NCBI RefSeq assembly: GCF_000424385.1
Contig: NZ_AUJU01000022.1
Coordinates: forward strand, 42,342-106,341
Direction: 5' to 3'
DNA from: Butyrivibrio sp. LC3010
Lineage (GTDB): Bacteria > Bacillota > Clostridia > Lachnospirales > Lachnospiraceae
DNA: 64,000 bases
Shown here: piece by piece, positions 27,718 to 37,460 of the stretch
Layout of the letters: each line of letters starts with the position of its first letter
Numbering within the stretch: the stretch's first letter is position 1
Notes under the pieces: model-generated
What the model saw: the letters and a program-made list of their open reading frames with translations, nothing else
Databases searched by the model: none
Told to the model about the DNA's origin: nothing
Translations under genes and position numbers: made by a program

Positions 27718-28767
27718 TCAATTATGTCGTTTTTTTACATTGTCTCCATATATTGTCTTAAAGTCATCTTTCATTGAAATAACAACCCAGCCATGCTCAC
27801 GCCATTTTTCCGCTTTTTCCAAAGCTTTTTCAGGATTTCCGTTGTCGCATTCATTATCATCAGCAATCAGCATGAAGGCCTTACTGTAATATGGATTATT
27901 AGCAGTAGTATAAACACCCATACTCTCATCTCCACTGCTGTTTCCAAAACTAAGCACCGGCTGTTTTCCCAATTCCTGCGCCAACTGGCTGACTTTATTC
28001 ATCTTAACGTTTTTGATCAGGAACTCATCTGTGCGGACCACTGCATCGTCTGAAGTAAACGTGTATTCCAGACCATCGGTATTACCCTGACCCCTGGCCT
28101 TTAACATAACATCCATGCCAATTACATGGTTCTCTTCTATTGCAAGTACTCCATCGATAAGCTCCCGACAAAGGATCCTATCTGTACCGCTACAGATATA
28201 AACAGTAAACCCGTTTTCATTAAGATAATCCACCACTTCGATCATAGGCTTATAAAAAGCCTGCTTATAGGTCATGCCTTCAAAACCCATCACCGGCCTG
28301 TTACAATAATCGCGAACATACTGCCTATAGCCTTCTACAGTCATTCCGGCATAAACCCTGGCATTCTGCACAGCGTGTTCCTTCTCAAGATTTTCGGGGA
28401 TAACGCCTGTTTTAATCACTTCAACAATCTGATCAGCTACTGCTTTTTCTGCATCATCCGCAAGAAATCCCGGATCCTCATTCACGCGATAGTCGTACAA
28501 CAGCCATTCGATATAGGTAGGCGCAAGTTCACCATACACTGTGCCATCCATATCAAATACTGCAATTCTGTCCTCTTCCGGAATAAAATGAGAAGAAGAT
28601 TTATCAGTCACATCCTTCACATATTCTTGTAGTTCGGCAAGTGACTGAGCATCCTCATTCCAATACTCAAACTTTACATTTTCGTTCTTTCCACCGCATC
28701 CAGCCAGGCAAGAAAACAAAATCGCCATTCCAAAAATAACTGAAAAAACAAAAGGTTTTCTTTTCAT
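27718..28767 (-). CDS. Lipoprotein with HAD-superfamily phosphatase domain
   Basis: A protein of about 349 residues beginning MKRKPFVFSVIFGM. It has a hydrophobic leader and a lipobox near FSCLAGCGG, so the enzyme should face outside. HAD motif I is AVFDMDGTVYG, motif II lies in YICSGTDRILC, and the C-terminal acidic motif is SFGNSSGDESM. It should hydrolyse a phosphate monoester. I choose the ATG at 28767 because GGTGAG precedes it; six more in-frame codons lie upstream. It is the downstream gene of the NRPS island. Confidence 0.82.
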   Translation of the reverse strand: MKRKPFVFSVIFGMAILFSCLAGCGGKNENVKFEYWNEDAQSLAELQEYVKDVTDKSSSHFIPEEDRIAVFDMDGTVYGELAPTYIEWLLYDYRVNEDPGFLADDAEKAVADQIVEVIKTGVIPENLEKEHAVQNARVYAGMTVEGYRQYVRDYCNRPVMGFEGMTYKQAFYKPMIEVVDYLNENGFTVYICSGTDRILCRELIDGVLAIEENHVIGMDVMLKARGQGNTDGLEYTFTSDDAVVRTDEFLIKNVKMNKVSQLAQELGKQPVLSFGNSSGDESMGVYTTANNPYYSKAFMLIADDNECDNGNPEKALEKAEKWREHGWVVISMKDDFKTIYGDNVKKRHN

Positions 28768-28821
28768 AATCTCACCATAATTCACGATAAAGAAGTATAA
28801 TCAAGTATCTTCAGGTAGAGG

Positions 28822-29058
28822 TTAGTCGACCTCTTCCGGACTGAAATCCCTGTATTTTGAGGCAATTTTTAAAGCGTCCATGAAGCCTCTTGTGTCATTT
28901 AAAGCTTTTATATGACTATAATCTCCCTCCCTGTTACTGGATGAGTCTTTCCGCCATCTGCAGATCCTGAATGGCCCCGGGGTTTGGGGATTGAATACAA
29001 AAACACCCGGTTCTGCTGCATACTGCATCCAGGTATAACAATCCTCAGAAATCGTCAT
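28822..29058 (-). CDS. Hypothetical 78-residue protein
   Basis: An open frame starting MTISEDCYTWMQYAAEPGVF, with no recognised motif. An in-frame TGA lies 17 codons upstream of the ATG, and the GGAAGG sequence is too close to the ATG for a good ribosome site. It lies 59 nt past the condensation-type gene. It may be a small real gene or the remnant of a longer one. Confidence 0.4.
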   Translation of the reverse strand: MTISEDCYTWMQYAAEPGVFVFNPQTPGPFRICRWRKDSSSNREGDYSHIKALNDTRGFMDALKIASKYRDFSPEEVD

Positions 29059-29117
29059 GCCTTCCGTAAAGGGATGTTTGACTGCCAGATCCGTTCATAC
29101 GTATGTTTCCATAATAG

Positions 29118-30383
29118 CTACACGCTCCAGGGAAGTCTTACATTGGGAATAGCCAGTTTTTCCGTATATTTATGCTCAAATCTGATTCCGTTGCTACTAA
29201 GTTCTTTTAAAAAAGCATCAAAATACACAGGATCCGAAAAGTTCTGTATAAACTCAATAGTTACCTCATGATTTACTGCAGATACCTCAAGCAAAATGCT
29301 TTCATTCAGAGGATGTGCCCATGTATGAAATTCTTTAATATATTTTTCAGCCTCACCAAAATTAGCCTTACCAATATAACTGACCGTGGCTGAAAGAACA
29401 GCTTTAAGAGACTGACTGTTTTCTTTGGCGGCTTCAAACCGCTCTTCATCTGTTTGAAGTGCCAGAAGCTTTCGCGTGAAACTGTTTATTGAGGCTTGCG
29501 TAGATAGCACACTCTCATCCCGCGTCTGAGCAAATACCATTCCCCGGAAGCACATAGCCTGTTTATCAATTGGCCATGTCCACATTTTTTCTTTGTACTC
29601 GAGCCATGCTCCACCAACAAGACTTTGGTGTGCAAGCGGAGCATTCAGTGCTTTTCGCTGGTTAACGCACATGCTGATCCTTATAGGACTGACCTTATCA
29701 GGATGAACATCAGCTATAGCTCTGCTTAGAAATAGAGCAGTCATCGTTCCGGGGCTTCCATCATTAGCAGAAGAAAAGCGCATTAACTCTGATTCATCTA
29801 TAGAAATTCCAAATACAGTCCTGACATCGCCTTCTCTTTTCTTCTCTATCTCAGGATTTAGAGAAGGTAGAATTTCTCCGCCGCCACCCGAGGGTGGATC
29901 AGGAATGTTGATCGTGGGGTCATCCCACTCCTGTGGCGGAATTATATCTCCCTTAAGACGAATCTTATCTCTGCTGAGCTTAACATTATAAAATTCAGAG
30001 CAATAATAATACAGTAAAGTTCTTAAGAGTTCATAAGCCCCCGTTCCATCTGTAAGAGCATGACAGATATTCAGTACGATAATGTCGTCATGCCAGGAAA
30101 AAGCCAACATATGGAAGTTAGATTCTTTGCTGTTTAGCTCAATGTCTTTTTCAGTATTTACTACTGCGACAGGTTGCTCATTCGATTCAAAAACATACCG
30201 GTCATCCATTTTAGTCAGCTTTACAGCAAAATAAGGATAACGCTCCATAGTAGTATCAACTGCATGTCGAAGTATATTTCCATCGATAGTGTCCTGCATC
30301 CTCATTATGAAGTGAATGACATTGGGGCTTTCTTTACTTGATGCGTATAAAGAATTGATTTCAGAAAAAAGGAATCTTGTCAT
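29118..30383 (-). CDS. Stand-alone condensation-domain-like acyltransferase
   Basis: A 421-residue protein of the CoA-dependent acyltransferase/NRPS condensation superfamily. The active-site motif is HALTDGTG, with His108 and Asp112-Gly113. The first His of the usual HH pair is Cys107. The two-lobe layout is complete in length. The N-terminus FLFSEINSLYASSKES resembles PapA/alcohol acyltransferase types. It should transfer an acyl or peptidyl group to an alcohol or amine. GGGAG precedes the ATG. It lies downstream of the A-PCP-C protein, so it probably acts on that protein's carrier-bound product. Confidence 0.82.
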   Translation of the reverse strand: MTRFLFSEINSLYASSKESPNVIHFIMRMQDTIDGNILRHAVDTTMERYPYFAVKLTKMDDRYVFESNEQPVAVVNTEKDIELNSKESNFHMLAFSWHDDIIVLNICHALTDGTGAYELLRTLLYYYCSEFYNVKLSRDKIRLKGDIIPPQEWDDPTINIPDPPSGGGGEILPSLNPEIEKKREGDVRTVFGISIDESELMRFSSANDGSPGTMTALFLSRAIADVHPDKVSPIRISMCVNQRKALNAPLAHQSLVGGAWLEYKEKMWTWPIDKQAMCFRGMVFAQTRDESVLSTQASINSFTRKLLALQTDEERFEAAKENSQSLKAVLSATVSYIGKANFGEAEKYIKEFHTWAHPLNESILLEVSAVNHEVTIEFIQNFSDPVYFDAFLKELSSNGIRFEHKYTEKLAIPNVRLPWSV

Positions 30384-30398
30384 CTTTCTTCTCCCTGG

Positions 30399-30549
30399 TC
30401 ATATGCGATAAATCACAAATTTATTTTTGCATATAATGGCAATACGCTCGCCCTTCACAACAGTCAGGTCGATTCCCTTGATTGTTTTCCAGGAATCTCC
30501 TTTACTTAGAATCTTGTATTGCCGTTTAGCGCTTATAATTGTAGCATTT
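30399..30549 (-). pseudogene. ABC-transporter ATPase N-terminal remnant
   Basis: A stretch of open frame reads KNATIISAKRQYKILSKGDS, then SWKTIKGIDLTVVKGERIAI and a degenerate CKNKFVIYRI before a stop. VVKGERIAII followed by a spoiled CKN resembles the strand entering a Walker A motif (GERIAIIGKNGSGKST in intact ATPases). No start codon or remaining domain is present. I read it as the stub of an exporter ATPase of the NRPS island. Confidence 0.5.
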
Positions 30550-30698
30550 TTTCGTATATATAATTGTATGCCAATTCTTACTTAAATATTAAATAAATAT
30601 AAAGTACTCCTAGAGCCCTAGGCGCTGCATGTTTACAACTGTTGTCTTCCTACTTGACTCCATCTCAGATCAAATGAATAAAAGCATATCATATATCA

Positions 30699-30845
30699 TT
30701 ATGTCCATACGGAAAGCTGTCCACATTCAAATATTATTGGACTTATAGGATGAATAATCCCTCTTACAATCTCAATGTTTTTCATATTATCTGACAAGCC
30801 TGTATGCTTCCCATATGTAAAATGATCAGAAAGGTTTATGCTCAT
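30699..30845 (-). pseudogene. 48-codon remnant beginning as a MATE exporter
   Basis: It starts 8 nt after the NRPS stop with a GGGGA ribosome site. The first 13 residues, MSINLSDHFTYGK, match my memory of the N-terminus of clostridial MATE efflux proteins. After that the frame (HTGLSDNMKNIEIVRG...) no longer resembles a transporter and stops at residue 48. This fits an exporter gene once coupled to the NRPS and later deleted. The part of the gap at 30550-30698 holds nothing else I recognise. Confidence 0.5.
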
Positions 30846-30853
30846 TTTTTCCC

Positions 30854-33757
30854 CTACATTTCATGTATCAATGTCATTATCTTTGTCTCCGGTTTATCTG
30901 CATACTCTGCAAGTTTAAGTGCTGACTTAGCTATCTTTTTCATGAAGCCGTCAATAGTCTCCTCTTTGTAGAGTGCACTATTGTAGACTATGATAAGCTG
31001 TGGAAAGATTTCTCCGTCAATCATTTCTACATTAATTATATTTTCTGTTGCCCCGTACTTATCCGGAAGTTCTACTAACTGATACTTAAGTACTCCTTCA
31101 GCATTGAACGCCAACAGGTTTGATTGATATATAACACACGTGATATCGTCACTTACGATTTGATGTCCTTCAGGCATAGTAATGTCATAATCGTAATATG
31201 TTATACCCATTTCAATCTTTTTAACTATCGTCTTAAGAAAATCCGACAGTGTCATATCATCAAGCAGTCTTACACATAACAGTTTATCCTTAATCACCAA
31301 GCCCACCTGACTTTTTTCAAGTTCATTTACTCTACCGTCAAAAATCCATCCAAGCAAGATATCATTCTTTTTCGTTTCAGCCGCCAGGGCCATTACGGTA
31401 GCCGCAATGATAAAGGGATTCTTACCAACCCCATACTTTTCCGATATAATATCAAAAGAAGCTTTTGAAACAGGAATATCTGATTTTATAATACCTCGAG
31501 TATTATCCCTGCTCTCTATATCAATCTCCGGTTTTGCTGTCCAGTCTGTGATCTCATGAAAAGACTTCTCATAATTCTCAAATCCTTCCGGGGTGTCGGA
31601 AACATATGTACTGAGTTTGTTCAGATAAGCATAATAATAGTCTTTGTCAAGAGGTTCTCCCTGATAAGCTTTCTGTATATCCCTGAGCAAAATATTCAGG
31701 CTGGTTCCGTCAGCGATACAGTGATGAATATCTATGAACAGGTATCCTCCACGTTCAGTCAGAAAAAGTCTCATCCTATATAGATAATTATCGACCATTT
31801 TATAAGGTCTGACCAGAGTCTCCATTATATCAACCATATCCGCTTCAGATACTTCTTCCACCCTTATCTCCGGTTCTGATGGGCAGAATTTTTGCATAAC
31901 TCCCTCTTCCGTAAAGAAAAATTTGGTCATAAATACGGGGTGTCCCTTAATGACCTCCTTTATAGCCTCCGCCAGTCTGTCCATATCTACATCATTTAAA
32001 AATCTTATCATTATTGCAAGATTATACATGGTTGACATAGGAGTATATAACTGATAATCAAAAAAGTACTGCTGTTCGTTTATCATCGGAAATAACTGCT
32101 TCTCCGCCTCCTCTTCCAAAAGGTCATAGTCTTCTTTTTGGGCACCTTTTATTTTCTCATAAAGCTTTGCCATACCCCTGGAGGTTCTTCCCCTGTATAC
32201 AAACGCAACAGTGAAGTCAGACCAGGAAAGTTCGCTCACCAGCATAATAGAACGAATGGAATCTCCTCCCATCTCATAGAAATCTGTATTCACACCAACC
32301 GTTTCCAGTCCAAGCACTTTGGCTATTGCTTCACAGAGAATTCTTTCTGTTTCAGTTGCAGGTTTTTCATCATCAATAACTTTTACTTCAGGCAGCGGAA
32401 GAAGCTTCCTGGAAAATTTCCCATTTGCGTTTTTAGGTATGCTGTCTATCTTCACATATCTCGATGGTATCATATAGCCGGGAAGGTGTTCTGAAAGCTT
32501 TTCCCGAAGCTCCTCCGTAGTTATGTTTAGTTCCTCCAGGTAATACAGGCACACGAATGCATTTTTTTCAGTAACGAATGCTTTCGCACCTACCCACTCA
32601 AGTCCGGTTACCCTTTTAGCGACTTCCTCTATCTCTGAAACCTCGACACGGTTACCGTTTATCTTTACCATATCATCATTTCTGCCAAGAATCAGAAGCT
32701 CTCCCTCAGGTGTAATCCTTCCTATATCACCCGTATGCAATACGTCATTTCTTTTTGCCTCCGCAGTCATTTCGGGAAGCCCAACATATCCTCTGAAGTA
32801 CGGCGCTTCTATACATACCTCGCCTTCTTCTCCTGCATTTAATACTTCACCGTCTTCGCCCAGGATCATGATATTCTTTCCTATGGCGTTTCTTCCTACA
32901 GGGGGCCTGTCATAGCTCTTGTCAATTCTCATTGCGGCTATCATGAAACCGGTTTCAGTCTGTGAATAGCCATTAAACAGATCCACTTTATCGGTATACA
33001 CATTTGCAGATGGCTCTCCACCCAAAGTTACGCTTTTTAAAGTCTTAGGCAGACTATCAAACAGCCTGAAAAACGAAGGTGTGAAGAATATCGTATTAAT
33101 CCCTTCATTCTCTATGAATTCAGACAGAATTCTGACATTTTTAACAATATTAAATGGAATTATATTGATACTTGCTCCGACATAAAGAATAGAAATAATC
33201 CAGAATAATGATGCAGTGAAAGTAAGCGGCGATATCAATCCCATTATTACAGAGTCTGCATTTTTCTCATCTATTACAGCTTTTTGACTCTCAAATATTT
33301 CTTCAAGAACTCCATATTCCTGCATAACACCCTTAGGATGCCCTGTTGTGCCCGAGGTGTAGATCACATATGCCAGATCATGAGGCCTTCTTCGTTCATA
33401 ACCATATAAGGGTTCCGCTTCAAGCATCTCTGCGTAAACTTCCGTTGTTATAAGAATTTTACTCTTACTATTATTTAATACATATTTAATCTTCTCTGCA
33501 GGATCACCTGCATCCATTATGATAAAGGCTGCCCCGGAACGGAGCACACCTACCATTGCAGCTATTACAGAAGCCCCTCTGGGCAGATTTATGAGAGCTA
33601 TATCTTCTTTACCAATACCTTTTGCTTTCAGGTATGAATATATTTTCGCTGAAATATCATTAAGCTCACCATAGGTGATCTGTCTGGTTGTGTCCTTAAC
33701 CGCTACTGTATCAGGTTTATTTTTGCAGTTTTCTTCTAATCTCTGTAAAAAATCCAT
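30854..33757 (-). CDS. NRPS-like A-PCP-C protein
   Basis: A protein of about 967 residues. The adenylation domain (1-455) has A3 YVIYTSGTTGHPKGV near 133, A5 NGYSQTETG near 264, A7 HTGDIGR and A8 LILGRNDDMVKINGNRVEV, and the A10 lysine in NANGKFS (449). Thr183 stands where most amino-acid-activating domains have the substrate-binding Asp. The carrier domain has the phosphopantetheine Ser502 in YEMGGDSIRS. A condensation domain follows at about 555-969 with DIHHCIADGTS (680-686). The order A-PCP-C is unusual. The ATG at 33757 is used here; a TTG two codons upstream has better ribosome-site spacing. Confidence 0.88.
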   Translation of the reverse strand: MDFLQRLEENCKNKPDTVAVKDTTRQITYGELNDISAKIYSYLKAKGIGKEDIALINLPRGASVIAAMVGVLRSGAAFIIMDAGDPAEKIKYVLNNSKSKILITTEVYAEMLEAEPLYGYERRRPHDLAYVIYTSGTTGHPKGVMQEYGVLEEIFESQKAVIDEKNADSVIMGLISPLTFTASLFWIISILYVGASINIIPFNIVKNVRILSEFIENEGINTIFFTPSFFRLFDSLPKTLKSVTLGGEPSANVYTDKVDLFNGYSQTETGFMIAAMRIDKSYDRPPVGRNAIGKNIMILGEDGEVLNAGEEGEVCIEAPYFRGYVGLPEMTAEAKRNDVLHTGDIGRITPEGELLILGRNDDMVKINGNRVEVSEIEEVAKRVTGLEWVGAKAFVTEKNAFVCLYYLEELNITTEELREKLSEHLPGYMIPSRYVKIDSIPKNANGKFSRKLLPLPEVKVIDDEKPATETERILCEAIAKVLGLETVGVNTDFYEMGGDSIRSIMLVSELSWSDFTVAFVYRGRTSRGMAKLYEKIKGAQKEDYDLLEEEAEKQLFPMINEQQYFFDYQLYTPMSTMYNLAIMIRFLNDVDMDRLAEAIKEVIKGHPVFMTKFFFTEEGVMQKFCPSEPEIRVEEVSEADMVDIMETLVRPYKMVDNYLYRMRLFLTERGGYLFIDIHHCIADGTSLNILLRDIQKAYQGEPLDKDYYYAYLNKLSTYVSDTPEGFENYEKSFHEITDWTAKPEIDIESRDNTRGIIKSDIPVSKASFDIISEKYGVGKNPFIIAATVMALAAETKKNDILLGWIFDGRVNELEKSQVGLVIKDKLLCVRLLDDMTLSDFLKTIVKKIEMGITYYDYDITMPEGHQIVSDDITCVIYQSNLLAFNAEGVLKYQLVELPDKYGATENIINVEMIDGEIFPQLIIVYNSALYKEETIDGFMKKIAKSALKLAEYADKPETKIMTLIHEM

Positions 33758-33988
33758 ATTCAATTCATCCCCCTTTAGTCAAATATCATTTAGGCAAATA
33801 ATCCTAATATAACAATTATAAGCTAGTGCCTTGGCTATTATCGTGTATTTATCAATTATTTAGATACTTTTAACATGTCCTTTAGCCTTTTTTTCCTGCG
33901 GAACAAAATACGGTTAACCCCGGCAATAAAATCATTGCAATATAACCCCTAACGCCCTATGAATACTGCATTTACACGACTACAAATC

Positions 33989-34062
33989 TGACTACATTTC
34001 TGACTACATTAACTCTGTTTTTAGGTACTTTTTGGAGATATTCCACGATACATAATAAGCAA
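33989..34062 (+). repeat. Copy B of the roughly 75-bp dispersed element
   Basis: CTGACTACATT occurs twice in tandem with a third degenerate copy upstream, then GGTACTTTTTGGAG and TTCCACGATACATAATAA. It matches 27414-27492 over its length in the same orientation. It lies beside tRNA-Leu. The rest of 33764-34079 holds nothing I recognise. Confidence 0.55.
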
Positions 34063-34079
34063 TGTGAAAGTAAAGAAAA

Positions 34080-34132
34080 ATCAGTATTCATCTAGTGTTT
34101 CGGTACTTCCATAACACTCTATGAATACTGAT
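34080..34132 (-). terminator. Terminator of tRNA-Leu
   Basis: The perfect 12-bp stem ATCAGTATTCAT with ATGAATACTGAT, extended by AGTGTT/AACACT inside, is followed on the minus strand by TTTTTCTTT. It starts 10 nt past the tRNA. Confidence 0.8.
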
Positions 34133-34142
34133 AAAAATAAAT

Positions 34143-34223
34143 GCAGAAGATGGGACTTGAACCCACACGCCTCGCGGCACAGGAACCTAAATCCTGCATG
34201 TCTGCCAATTCCATCACTTCTGC
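34143..34223 (-). tRNA. tRNA-Leu (anticodon UAG)
   Basis: An 81-nt type II tRNA. The acceptor ends GCAGAAG and CTTCTGC pair, the anticodon loop reads ATTTAGG, the variable arm is short (TGCCGCGAGGCG) and the T arm is GTGGGTTCAAGTCCCA. CCA is not encoded. It lies 35 nt past the amidohydrolase stop. Confidence 0.95.
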
Positions 34224-34258
34224 TAACTGTTCTAATATACAGCGTGAATCTCATTACG

Positions 34259-35806
34259 TCAAGTAACTGCCTCGGCTTTTGCGTCCTTGGGGATAGGGCA
34301 TACATATCCGCCTGCAGTGCGCTTTTTGAACTCCTCTTTTGCTTCCGTAAGAAGTTCCTGATTCTCAAAAAGGTCAATTGCGGCTGCACACATTACTTTT
34401 CCTGCGTGCACTGCTGCCTTGTGGCCTATCTCAGTTCTTGCTGATGAGACGTTCTGCCAGCTGTGTCCGGGGCAGCCGTTTGGCCAGGCTGCAACGTGTA
34501 TCTGGGCTGTAGGGCAGCACCAGCTAACATCTCCAACATCGGTTGAGCCGGGTTCAAAAGCCTCTCCTTCAAAATGAGGCAGAAGGAATCCGTTCATTCC
34601 TCCGACTCTTTTATCAGAAGCCTTTGCACCGGCAACTGTTTTGATATTATTATCTTCCGGTTCCTCATTATCCCCAAGGCTCTCATATGCTTCCCGGCAT
34701 TGTTTAGCATATTCACCCCTTAAACCTTTGACATTTTCAGCATACATAATATCAAAAGCTGAGCCAAGACCCGGAGTATGATCACTGTCTTCATAAGTCA
34801 TGGAAAGCTTTTTTGCATAAAGAAGCTCTTCCTTTGTATATTCCGGAACTCCAAGCTCCTCGAAGTTTTTATATAGTACTCTCTCCAGTACTCTGTTTGT
34901 AACTGTGTCGGAGAGGCCATCAACAAATTTTCGCTCGTAGGTGGTCTCTGTCATCAAAGCTGCGCCTTCCGCGATCTTGTCCACACGCTTCTGCAGTTCA
35001 ACCGCTTCAGACACATGATTAGAACGAACCATATAAAGAACCTGCGCCTTGGCCTGAACAACATTGGGGCTGACACCGCCTGCATCAGTTATTGCATAAT
35101 GAACCCTTGCTCTGTCGCTCATATGCTCTCTTAAGAACTGAACGCCTATATTCATCAGCTCAACTGCATCGAGAGCACTCCTTCCCTTATCAGGAGTTGC
35201 CGATGCGTGAGAAGCAATTCCATGAAAGGTGTACTGAACCTGAATACATGAATTGGATGAACCTGTGACAACTTCATTACAGTCCTCAGGATGCCAGGTA
35301 AGAGCTGCATCAATATCATCCCACTCTCCGTCCCTTGCCATGAAAGCCTTGGAAGCACAGCCTTCCTCGCCGGGACATCCGTACAGGATTACCGTTCCCT
35401 TATTTTCACCTGCGCTCTCCAGATACTTTTTTATTCCGAAAGCAGCAGCAAATGCCCCTGCTCCAAGTAAATTGTGGCCGCATCCGTGACCGCCGCCTCC
35501 CTGTATCACAGGAGAATGTTCCAATGCTCCGCCTTCCTGTGAGAGCCCTGAAAGAGCATCATATTCAGCAAGGATTCCGATCACCGGTTTTCCATTTCCA
35601 AAGGATGCCTTAAAAGCTGTCGGAATATCACAGATTCCTTTTTCAACAAGAAATCCTTCTTTTGTAAGCGTATCGCAATACAGGTCACAGGATTTATACT
35701 CCTGAAGTGAAAGCTCTGCATACTCCCAGATTTTGTCTGCAACCTCAGCTATAAGTTCATGTTTGTCTTCAATTTCACTAATCGCAATTGTCTTCTGTTC
35801 GTTCAT
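34259..35806 (-). CDS. M20-family amidohydrolase, AbgB-like
   Basis: A 515-residue cytosolic dipeptidase or amidohydrolase of the aminobenzoyl-glutamate utilisation type. Metal-binding motifs are GILAEYDALSGL, GGGHGCGHNLLGA, GCPGEEGC and TWHPEDCNEV. GIASHASATPDKGRSALDAV is the dimerisation or cap region, and SDHTPGLGSAF and DVGDVSW lie near the C-terminus. It should cleave an amide or peptide substrate taken up by the ABC transporter encoded directly upstream (16-nt gap). The exact substrate is not visible. Confidence 0.88.
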   Translation of the reverse strand: MNEQKTIAISEIEDKHELIAEVADKIWEYAELSLQEYKSCDLYCDTLTKEGFLVEKGICDIPTAFKASFGNGKPVIGILAEYDALSGLSQEGGALEHSPVIQGGGGHGCGHNLLGAGAFAAAFGIKKYLESAGENKGTVILYGCPGEEGCASKAFMARDGEWDDIDAALTWHPEDCNEVVTGSSNSCIQVQYTFHGIASHASATPDKGRSALDAVELMNIGVQFLREHMSDRARVHYAITDAGGVSPNVVQAKAQVLYMVRSNHVSEAVELQKRVDKIAEGAALMTETTYERKFVDGLSDTVTNRVLERVLYKNFEELGVPEYTKEELLYAKKLSMTYEDSDHTPGLGSAFDIMYAENVKGLRGEYAKQCREAYESLGDNEEPEDNNIKTVAGAKASDKRVGGMNGFLLPHFEGEAFEPGSTDVGDVSWCCPTAQIHVAAWPNGCPGHSWQNVSSARTEIGHKAAVHAGKVMCAAAIDLFENQELLTEAKEEFKKRTAGGYVCPIPKDAKAEAVT

Positions 35807-35822
35807 ATGTTCCGATACTACC

Positions 35823-36599
35823 TCAAAGTACCTTACTTAAAAATTCCTGAAGTCTGGGGTGCTTGGGATGTTCGAAGATCTCCTCAGGAGTTCCATGTTC
35901 AAGAAGCTTACCGTCAGCCATGAAAAGAACTCTGTTTCCAACTTCCCTTGCAAATCCCATCTCGTGAGTAACAACCACCATGGTCATGCCTTCTTTTGCC
36001 AGCTGTTTCATAACATCCAGAACTTCACCTACCATCTCAGGGTCAAGTGCAGATGTAGGCTCATCAAAAAGCATAACCTCAGGCTCCATCATAAGCGCAC
36101 GCACAATTGCTATACGCTGTTTTTGTCCGCCTGAAAGCTGAATAGGATAAGCATCAGCTCTGTCCTCAAGCCCTACTCTAGCAAGAAGCTCTAATGCTTT
36201 TTTCTTTGCTTCTTCCTCAGGGACCTTTTTCACCTTAACAGGTGCAAGGATCATGTTCTGCATAATCGTCTTGTGAGGGAAAAGGTTAAAATGCTGGAAA
36301 ACCATTCCCATCTTTTGTCTGTGAAGGTCTATGTCCACCTTGACCCACTTACCGTTTTCATCTTTGTATTTCTTCTTGGTGATATCGATATCATCAAAAA
36401 TTATCGCTCCACCTGTAGGTTCCTCCAGAAGATTGAGTGAGCGAAGAAATGTTGATTTTCCGCTTCCTGACGGTCCTATAACCACCATCACATCTCCTCT
36501 GTCGATATCGATGGTCACACCGTCCAAAGCCTTAATTGCTCCAAAATTGTAATGTTTTTCCAGGTCTGTAACCCTGATGAGTTTATCTCTTGTCGCCAC
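35823..36599 (-). CDS. Amino-acid ABC transporter ATP-binding protein
   Basis: A 258-residue GlnQ-type ATPase. Walker A is [15 protein letters not shown], the signature is [16 protein letters not shown], Walker B is [13 protein letters not shown] and the H-loop is [12 protein letters not shown]. The start codon is GTG with GAGGAGG eight bases upstream. It overlaps the permease gene by 17 nt, so the two are translationally linked. A short insertion ([16 protein letters not shown]) after the first strands is typical of some clostridial members. Confidence 0.95.
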   Translation of the reverse strand: MATRDKLIRVTDLEKHYNFGAIKALDGVTIDIDRGDVMVVIGPSGSGKSTFLRSLNLLEEPTGGAIIFDDIDITKKKYKDENGKWVKVDIDLHRQKMGMVFQHFNLFPHKTIMQNMILAPVKVKKVPEEEAKKKALELLARVGLEDRADAYPIQLSGGQKQRIAIVRALMMEPEVMLFDEPTSALDPEMVGEVLDVMKQLAKEGMTMVVVTHEMGFAREVGNRVLFMADGKLLEHGTPEEIFEHPKHPRLQEFLSKVL

Positions 36600-37371
36600 G
36601 GCTCATCCTCCTCTCAAAATATGCAATCAGTTTACTTGTAGGGAAGCACAGGCAGAAATAAATCGCCGTAGCAACTAAAAGCGGCTCTATGATAATAAAT
36701 GTCGCGCCTCTTACTGCGTTAACTGCTGACATGATATCCTGAACGCCGATTGTATATGTAATAGCTGATTCCTTGATAATTACAACGAACTCATTTGCAA
36801 TCGCAGGCAAAATGTTCTTAATAGCCTGCGGAAGAATTATGTATTTAAGGTTCTGAAACTGGCTCATTCCCAGTGATCTTGCTGCTTCAGTCTGTCCTCC
36901 GTCGATTGACTGGATTCCTGATCTCATGATCTCGCAAAGATATGCTCCTGAGTTCATTCCCAGAGCAACCACGCCGGGAAAGAAACGCTCAAATTTTATA
37001 AATCCCAGGAAGGTAAAACTTGGCAGCTCTATAAGCGCACCGAAAACGCCATAGTAAATTATGGCAACCTGAACGATAACAGGTGTTGATCTCAAAATCT
37101 CAACATAAGCTGTTGCAAGAAAACTTAAGGGGTTAAATTTTCCTATCACTACGCCTATTCCCTTTTCCTTCTGATGACCCTCAGAATCAAGTCCAAGAAA
37201 AGCCAGCGGATAGAATCTTGACATTCTCATGGTAGAGAGAATCAGTGCCAGCACGAAGCCGATGGCAACAGTAAAAAGAGATAACATGATTGTAACCACT
37301 ACGCCCTGCCAGAACAGGCTTGCATATGGCGAGATTTTTGAGAAATTCTCAATTTTGATAAAGCTGTCCAT
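36583..37371 (-). CDS. Amino-acid ABC transporter permease
   Basis: A membrane protein of about 262 residues from the HisM/GlnP family with five or six transmembrane segments. The conserved cytoplasmic EAA loop reads [22 protein letters not shown] start it at [10 protein letters not shown] because GAGGA lies six bases upstream; a longer frame adds 15 residues without support. It is encoded between the binding protein and the ATPase. A hairpin at 37461-37488 may attenuate reading from the binding-protein gene, giving more binding protein than permease. Confidence 0.92.
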   Translation of the reverse strand: MDSFIKIENFSKISPYASLFWQGVVVTIMLSLFTVAIGFVLALILSTMRMSRFYPLAFLGLDSEGHQKEKGIGVVIGKFNPLSFLATAYVEILRSTPVIVQVAIIYYGVFGALIELPSFTFLGFIKFERFFPGVVALGMNSGAYLCEIMRSGIQSIDGGQTEAARSLGMSQFQNLKYIILPQAIKNILPAIANEFVVIIKESAITYTIGVQDIMSAVNAVRGATFIIIEPLLVATAIYFCLCFPTSKLIAYFERRMSRGDKR

Positions 37372-37460
37372 AGTGTTCCTCATTTCAAATTTGTTGGTTG
37401 TTTTATCCCGTATCAAATTTACGAAAATCCGATACTTTTATTCATTATAACAGAAAACAA

